Origin: DASUFP01 sp036274495
Lineage (GTDB): Bacteria; Bacteroidota; Bacteroidia; AKYH767-A; OLB10
DNA: 10,526 bases
Reading direction: 5' to 3'
Assembly (NCBI GenBank): GCA_036274495.1
Contig: DASUFP010000075.1
Coordinates: 1-10,526, forward strand
Position 1 is the first letter of the stretch. Every line of letters starts with the position of its first letter. Below are positions 7,081-10,526 of this stretch, in pieces. The notes below the pieces were generated by a model, which had not been told where the DNA came from, searched no databases, and saw only the letters and a list, made by a program, of their open reading frames with translations. The position numbers and the translations under genes were made by a program.

Positions 7081-8391
7081 TTATCCTGTTAAAGCCTTTT
7101 TGTAAACCTGCAGGCACCTTTCCCGGGCAAATTTGTGATCAATTATCGGGTCCGGATAATCAAATGAATCCAGTTCCGGAACCCATTTGCGGATGTATTT
7201 TAATTCGGGATCAAATTTTTTTGTCTGCTCGGCCGGATTGAAAATCCTGAAATAGGGAGCCGCATCGCAGCCGCAACCTGCGGCCCACTGCCATCCGCCG
7301 TTGTTGGAGGAGAGTTCGAAGTCGAGCAGTTTTTCGGCAAAATAGGCTTCACCCCAGCGCCAGTCGGTAAGCAGATGTTTGGTGAGAAAACTGGCGGTTA
7401 TCATACGCACCCGGTTATGCATAAAGCCTGTAGCATTCAGCTCACGCATACCTGCATCTACAATCGGAAACCCGGTTGTTCCGTTACACCACCTCTCAAA
7501 TGCATCAGGATTGTTCAGCCATGGAATACGGTTGTATTGTTTTTTGAAAGCGGAATGTACAACGTGAGGGAAATGCCACAGAATCATCATGTAATATTCT
7601 CTCCAGATCAATTCGTTTAACCAAACATCGCTTTTTGCATCAAGTGCTTTCCTTACCAAATCGCGAATGCTGACAACCCCAAAACGCAAATACATGCTCA
7701 CTCTGCTGGTGCCATTGGCCGATGGTATGTCACGCACCTTGCCATACAACCGTAAGGTACTGCGGTCGGTGACCGGTTTCGCAAAAGTTATTTTTTTCGA
7801 TTCAAATCCAATAGCTTCAATACTGTGAATGGGAACCGGCTGAACATGAGAAATATGGTTCTTCAGATCGGTAACCGAAAACCGGGTGAGTGCAGCATTC
7901 GAAAATAATTCGAGCCACTTGCGCTTGTAAGGTGTAAATACTGTATAAGGAGTGCCGTCGTTTTTTATGACTTCATCTTTTTCAAAAATCACCTGATCCT
8001 TATAGCTATGAAAAGGAATCTTGTTTTTTTCGAGCAGCAATGCAACTGCCCTGTCGCGATCAATAGCGTATGGTTCGTAGTCGTGATTGGTGTAAACTGC
8101 TGCTACCTTTTGCTTCGCAATAATTGTCTTCCATACTTCTGCCGGTTCACCATAAAAAGTCTGCAGCCCGCCTCCGGCCTTTCTTAGTATGGAATCTATT
8201 TGCTGCAATTGTCCGTGAATAAACTGAAGTCTCGGATCAAACTTTGAGCTGAGTTTGTCGAGGATATTGGTATCGAAAATAAAAATACATTGTACAGGAT
8301 GTCCTGAAGCAAAAGCATGCGAAAGGCCTGCATTATCATCCATACGGAGATCGCGCCGAAACCAGAAATAGGCTGCTGCTGGGTTATCCAT
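7081..8391 (-). CDS. phrB: Deoxyribodipyrimidine photolyase (cryptochrome/photolyase family, class I)
   Basis: A 436-aa flavoprotein that uses blue or near-UV light to split cyclobutane pyrimidine dimers. The N-terminal antenna domain begins with YFWFRRDLRMDDNAGL. The FAD domain shows ELIWREYY (260-267), with Glu260 and Trp263 matching the E. coli dimer-binding Glu274 and Trp277. PIVDAGMREL, HNRVRMITASFLTKHL and NNGGWQW (363-369) follow, the last containing the Asn near flavin N5. DAAPYFRIFNP (376-386) is intact. The electron-transfer tryptophans have counterparts at Trp291, Trp344 and Trp367. All catalytic positions point to an active CPD photolyase rather than a signalling cryptochrome, though the antenna cofactor cannot be told. 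The ATG at 8391 lies inside the end of the preceding SDR gene: the two share 8 nt (ATGGATAA), which implies translational coupling. Two cysteines flank the flavin loop (AGCGCDAAP), where E. coli has serine and threonine residues. Confidence 0.95.
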   Translation of the reverse strand: MDNPAAAYFWFRRDLRMDDNAGLSHAFASGHPVQCIFIFDTNILDKLSSKFDPRLQFIHGQLQQIDSILRKAGGGLQTFYGEPAEVWKTIIAKQKVAAVYTNHDYEPYAIDRDRAVALLLEKNKIPFHSYKDQVIFEKDEVIKNDGTPYTVFTPYKRKWLELFSNAALTRFSVTDLKNHISHVQPVPIHSIEAIGFESKKITFAKPVTDRSTLRLYGKVRDIPSANGTSRVSMYLRFGVVSIRDLVRKALDAKSDVWLNELIWREYYMMILWHFPHVVHSAFKKQYNRIPWLNNPDAFERWCNGTTGFPIVDAGMRELNATGFMHNRVRMITASFLTKHLLTDWRWGEAYFAEKLLDFELSSNNGGWQWAAGCGCDAAPYFRIFNPAEQTKKFDPELKYIRKWVPELDSFDYPDPIIDHKFARERCLQVYKKALTG

Positions 8392-9289
8392 GTAAAAGGT
8401 TAATCAAGGCATCATCAAGACGACCGAATTGAAATGCATACCCGCTTTGAATGATTTTTTCGCAAGAGACCCGCTGACCCGTAATCACGGTAGCCGACAC
8501 TTCTCCAAGTACCAGTTGCAGCAGCAACGAGGGCACACTAAAAATAAGCGCCTGCGAGTGCAGTGCTGATTTTATTGCTGCAGCCATATGACGCATAGTT
8601 ACCGGTTCGGGCGATGAGGTGTTAAAAACGCCTGAAAGTTCCTTTTTCCCAATCAGGTGTAATAGTATGCCTGCAAGATCCGAGGGATGAATCCAACTCA
8701 GGTATTGTCTCCCGGAACCCAGGAGCGGGATGATGCCAAAACGGGCCGGTTTCAAAATTTCGGCCAGCAATCCCGAATGCGGGTCAAGAATAATTCCCAT
8801 TCTCACAATCAATACTCTGATTCCCGGTCCCGAATAGGCTGCTGCCGCTTTCTCCCATTTCACACAAGTGGTGCCCATGAAACCCTCACCCGGAGGCGAA
8901 GTTTCATCTACCAACGTTGAACCGCTATCGCCGTAATATCCGCTTGCCGAAGCATTAATAACAGTGTGAATGCTGTTGGGTAAATTTTTCAGACACCATG
9001 CCAGAAAGAGGGTGGATTCTGTTCTGCTGTCTCTGATACGCTTCTTTCTGCTGTCGGTCCACCGGCCGGGTGCAATCTGCTCTCCTGACAGGTTAATAAG
9101 CACCGTTGCATCAGCAAGTGCCGCTGTATCGATAGTGTCCTGCGCCGGATCCCAGGATGCATATCCCGGTCCTGACGATGATCTTGATAACACAGTCACC
9201 CGGTGGCCTGCCTTTTCAAAGGCCTTTCTGATCAGCCGGCCAATAGTCCCGCTGCCTCCTGCAATCAATATATGCTCCGTCTGATCCAT
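8384..9289 (-). CDS. TIGR01777-type SDR-like NAD(P)-binding protein (YfcH family)
   Basis: A 301-aa protein of the atypical SDR group that includes E. coli YfcH and human SDR39U1; its reaction is not established. It has the glycine motif GGSGTIG (11-17), the family-typical NLSGEQIAPGRWTDSRKKRI beginning at residue 66, SASGYYGD (114-121), a Lys in CVKWEKAA (142-149), GSGRQYLSWIHPSDLAG (191-207) and a C-terminal domain of the DUF1731 kind. I choose the ATG at 9289, since it places the first Rossmann strand (HILIAGG) at residue 6 as in relatives. An in-frame TTG 20 codons upstream would add an unconserved leader that crosses a palindrome. The gene overlaps the photolyase by 8 nt and is clearly first in that operon. 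Members of this family are often found near photolyases and LitR-type regulators, so a light or oxidative-stress role is plausible but unproven. A weak -7-like element, TAGTTTCG (9300-9293), lies just before the start. Confidence 0.88.
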   Translation of the reverse strand: MDQTEHILIAGGSGTIGRLIRKAFEKAGHRVTVLSRSSSGPGYASWDPAQDTIDTAALADATVLINLSGEQIAPGRWTDSRKKRIRDSRTESTLFLAWCLKNLPNSIHTVINASASGYYGDSGSTLVDETSPPGEGFMGTTCVKWEKAAAAYSGPGIRVLIVRMGIILDPHSGLLAEILKPARFGIIPLLGSGRQYLSWIHPSDLAGILLHLIGKKELSGVFNTSSPEPVTMRHMAAAIKSALHSQALIFSVPSLLLQLVLGEVSATVITGQRVSCEKIIQSGYAFQFGRLDDALINLLHG

Positions 9290-9312
9290 CACCGAAACTA
9301 AAACAAAAGCGT

Positions 9313-9331
9313 TTGTTAAAGGTTTTAACAA
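9313..9331. promoter_or_regulatory. Perfect 8-3-8 palindrome, candidate operator
   Basis: TTGTTAAA (9313-9320), a GGT spacer and TTTAACAA (9324-9331) form a perfect inverted repeat. It lies in the gap between the divergent photolyase and ferredoxin operons, 23 nt upstream of the SDR start codon, where a bound repressor would cover the -33 region of a promoter for the SDR-photolyase pair. No U-tract follows and both flanking genes point away, so it is not a terminator. A dimeric regulator is the natural reader; the MerR protein encoded at 10168 is the obvious candidate, which is inference. Confidence 0.55.
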
Positions 9332-9395
9332 GTGATTATTTGTGGTCAATCCTCCTGCGCTGTTGAAAAAAAATCAGGCTGAGGCTACTTAAATG

Positions 9396-9426
9396 TTGTG
9401 TGCCGGAGCCGTCTGACCTATTTTTG
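9396..9426 (+). promoter_or_regulatory. Bacteroidota-type promoter of the ferredoxin operon
   Basis: TTG at 9396-9398, a 20-nt spacer and TATTTTTG at 9419-9426 together match the -33/-7 consensus of the Bacteroidota primary sigma factor (TTG, about 19-21 nt, TAnnTTTG). Transcription should start near 9430-9434, only a few bases before the ATG at 9436, so the mRNA would be nearly leaderless. This is the best promoter match in the window. Confidence 0.65.
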
Positions 9427-9435
9427 AACCCTGAT

Positions 9436-9762
9436 ATGATGAAATACGAGAAGCACGTCTTTATCTGTACTAATCAGCGCCAGCCCGGAGAAAAGAAGAG
9501 TTGCGGCGAACAGCACGGTTTGGAGTTGGTAAGGGCTTTCAAAAAACTCATTAAAGACAGAGGGCTAAAGGTAGCAATTCGTGCCCAAAAGGCCGGTTGT
9601 CTGGATGTGTGTGAACTTGGACCCGCCCTGGTGGTATATCCTGAAGGAGTTTTTTACGGCAGTGTTACCCTTGCCGACGTTGATGAAATAGTTGAGGAAC
9701 ATCTCATAAACAACAGGCCGGTGAAACGGCTTCGGCTAACATTTGGCGCTTCTTCAAAATAG
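9436..9762 (+). CDS. Thioredoxin-like [2Fe-2S] ferredoxin
   Basis: A 108-aa cytoplasmic electron carrier of the thioredoxin-fold [2Fe-2S] ferredoxin family (related to Aquifex Fd and to the NuoE C-terminal domain). Four cysteines have the family spacing: Cys11 in VFICTNQR, Cys23 in KSCGEQHG, then Cys55 and Cys59 in AGCLDVCELGP. They are the only cysteines in the protein and should hold the cluster. The family segment PALVVYPEGVFYGSVT follows at 63-78. A longer reading from a GTG at 9400 is unlikely because that codon lies inside the promoter spacer; the ATG at 9436 (with a second ATG directly after it) fits. The stop codon is 1 nt from the next gene, which suggests an operon with the 119-aa protein and the MerR regulator. 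The partner enzyme is not in the window. Confidence 0.9.
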   Translation: MMKYEKHVFICTNQRQPGEKKSCGEQHGLELVRAFKKLIKDRGLKVAIRAQKAGCLDVCELGPALVVYPEGVFYGSVTLADVDEIVEEHLINNRPVKRLRLTFGASSK

Positions 9763-9763
9763 T

Positions 9764-10123
9764 ATGAAAGCAGCTGAGATTGAAAAATACCGCCACGATC
9801 TCGAAGTTGTTCGGGATACGGCCACTCAGGTGTTAAAGGATTTCGGTATTGCCGGGGTGGAACCGCACTTCTCAGGATCGGTGGAAACGGCTTACGAGGA
9901 GCTGTTTGACCAGCTCAAGCCGGCATTAAAAGCATTTTACGATAACAGCCCCGAACAATTTTTTGGGTTGTTGTATCGTATCGATGTAGATGAAAATCAG
10001 ATCAATAAGCTTGGTAATAAACTAAATAAATCATCTTATTTTGACGACCTGTCCGCCCTCATCCTTGAACGCGAATTTATAAAAGTGTTATACAGGAAAC
10101 TTTATAGGCATCATAATGGTTAA
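9764..10123 (+). CDS. Conserved-looking small protein of unknown function
   Basis: I do not recognise this 119-aa protein. It has no signal peptide or membrane segment, no cysteines and no obvious metal or nucleotide motif. It looks mostly alpha-helical and charged: an N-terminal helix (about 3-26), a short loop around GIAGVEPHFSGS, a helix over 40-60, an acidic stretch including RIDVDENQINKLGNKLN (72-88), and a basic C-terminus (EREFIKVLYRKLYRHHNG). That suggests a soluble helical bundle or adaptor, which is inference. The ATG at 9764 is used because it lies 1 nt after the ferredoxin stop; an upstream TTG at 9743 would overlap the ferredoxin. Tight spacing on the left and a MerR gene 44 nt to the right argue that it is a real gene of this operon. 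Base composition is like that of its neighbours. Confidence 0.75.
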   Translation: MKAAEIEKYRHDLEVVRDTATQVLKDFGIAGVEPHFSGSVETAYEELFDQLKPALKAFYDNSPEQFFGLLYRIDVDENQINKLGNKLNKSSYFDDLSALILEREFIKVLYRKLYRHHNG

Positions 10124-10167
10124 TCAATCGGCAGCTCTGCTAACCCCCTGTCTGGATAACTCAACAG

Positions 10168-10526
10168 ATGAATAAATTTACTATTAAGGATATTGCCAAT
10201 CTTACAGGCATAAAGTCGCATACGCTTCGGATATGGGAGCAGCGTTATGGTATCCCAAGCCCTAAAAGAACTTCAACCAATATCAGGTACTACGACGATG
10301 AGGACCTGAAACTGCTGCTCAATGTATCGATGTTGAATAAGCAGGGGTACAAAATCAGTAAACTCACAGCGCTTCCTAAAGCTGAACTGGAACAGCTGGC
10401 TTTTACCTCCTCAGCTTCTTCCGATTGCACAGGTGTGCATATCGATTGTCTCTTATCCTCAATGTTTAACCTGGACGAGTCAGCCTTTGAAAGGGTGTTG
10501 TCGACACAGTTGATGAAGTCGGGACT
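10168..10526 (+). CDS. MerR-family regulator of the MlrA/CarA/CarH/LitR type (partial at window end)
   Basis: The first 119 codons of a DNA-binding regulator, cut by the window end. Residues 1-70 form a MerR winged helix-turn-helix: FTIKDIANLTGIKSHTLRIW is the helix-turn-helix, EQRYGIPSPKRTSTNIRYYD carries the wing, and DLKLLLNVSMLNKQGYKISKL is the following helix pair. The IWEQRYG and NIRYYDDEDL motifs are typical of the MlrA/CarA branch. From residue 91 the sequence (CLLSSMFNLDESAFERVLS) looks like the start of the four-helix cap that precedes a cobalamin-binding domain in CarH and LitR. Whether the B12-binding part is present and keeps its histidine lies outside the window. Such proteins in other bacteria are light- or B12-responsive repressors of carotenoid and photolyase genes. 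The ATG at 10168 comes 44 nt after the 119-aa gene and I see no promoter consensus in the gap, so co-transcription with the ferredoxin is likely. Confidence 0.85.
   Translation, partial: MNKFTIKDIANLTGIKSHTLRIWEQRYGIPSPKRTSTNIRYYDDEDLKLLLNVSMLNKQGYKISKLTALPKAELEQLAFTSSASSDCTGVHIDCLLSSMFNLDESAFERVLSTQLMKSG

Noticed and set aside
7042..7094. CTTTAAC and GTTAAAG arms in the convergent gap and photolyase end
   Set aside because: The 7-bp arms are 39 nt apart and the right arm lies in the photolyase coding sequence; this is too weak for a terminator or operator.
9400..9435. GTG start extending the ferredoxin by 12 residues
   Set aside because: The codon lies in the spacer of the best promoter in the window, upstream of the predicted transcription start, and the extra residues are not part of the ferredoxin fold.
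9743..9763. TTG start extending the 119-aa protein by 7 residues
   Set aside because: It would overlap the end of the ferredoxin gene, while an ATG 1 nt after the ferredoxin stop gives the usual operon spacing.
10128..10140. GCAG-CT-CTGC hairpin before the MerR gene as a terminator
   Set aside because: The stem is 4 bp with a 2-nt loop and no T-run follows, so it is not a credible terminator.

Overview
The window looks like a piece of a Bacteroidota chromosome, probably from the Chitinophagales/Sphingobacteriales side. This rests on three things. The protein styles fit: a MerR regulator with an IWEQRYGIPSP-type helix-turn-helix, a Bacteroidota-like PolA N-terminus, and an MMPL-type exporter. 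Start codons mostly lack useful Shine-Dalgarno sequences. Upstream regions carry matches to the Bacteroidota promoter consensus (TTG about 20 nt before TAnnTTTG). The taxonomic call is inference; no rRNA or other marker is present. I see no mobile elements, tRNAs, rRNAs or CRISPR arrays.

Layout. (1) Positions 1-1583, minus strand: a cysteine desulfurase followed by the first 120 codons of DNA polymerase I, cut by the window edge. (2) Positions 1584-1746: a divergent intergenic region with an interrupted inverted repeat and two candidate -7 elements. (3) Positions 1747-7014, plus strand: an RND/MMPL exporter, then a tight three-gene run of glucose-1-phosphate thymidylyltransferase (rmlA), an NAD-dependent sugar-nucleotide epimerase/dehydratase and a short-chain trans-polyprenyl diphosphate synthase. 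(4) Positions 7081-9289, minus strand: a TIGR01777-type SDR protein overlapping a class I DNA photolyase by 8 nt. (5) Positions 9290-9435: a divergent control region with a perfect 8-3-8 palindrome and a near-consensus promoter. (6) Positions 9436-10526, plus strand: a thioredoxin-like [2Fe-2S] ferredoxin, a 119-aa protein of unknown function, and the start of a MerR regulator of the MlrA/CarA/CarH/LitR type, cut by the window end.

How the genes may work together. Most of the left two thirds is housekeeping and envelope chemistry: sulfur transfer, replication/repair, export, nucleotide sugars and isoprenoids. The right third has the signature of a light-response locus. MerR regulators of the CarH/LitR class are known to control carotenoid and photolyase genes. 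Here one sits in a probable ferredoxin operon that diverges from a photolyase operon, with a palindrome between them. The prenyl synthase just beyond the photolyase could supply the C20 precursor of carotenoids. The individual protein families are well supported; the idea of a single light-controlled module is inference. The part most worth testing is the 9290-9435 control region together with the unknown 119-aa protein.
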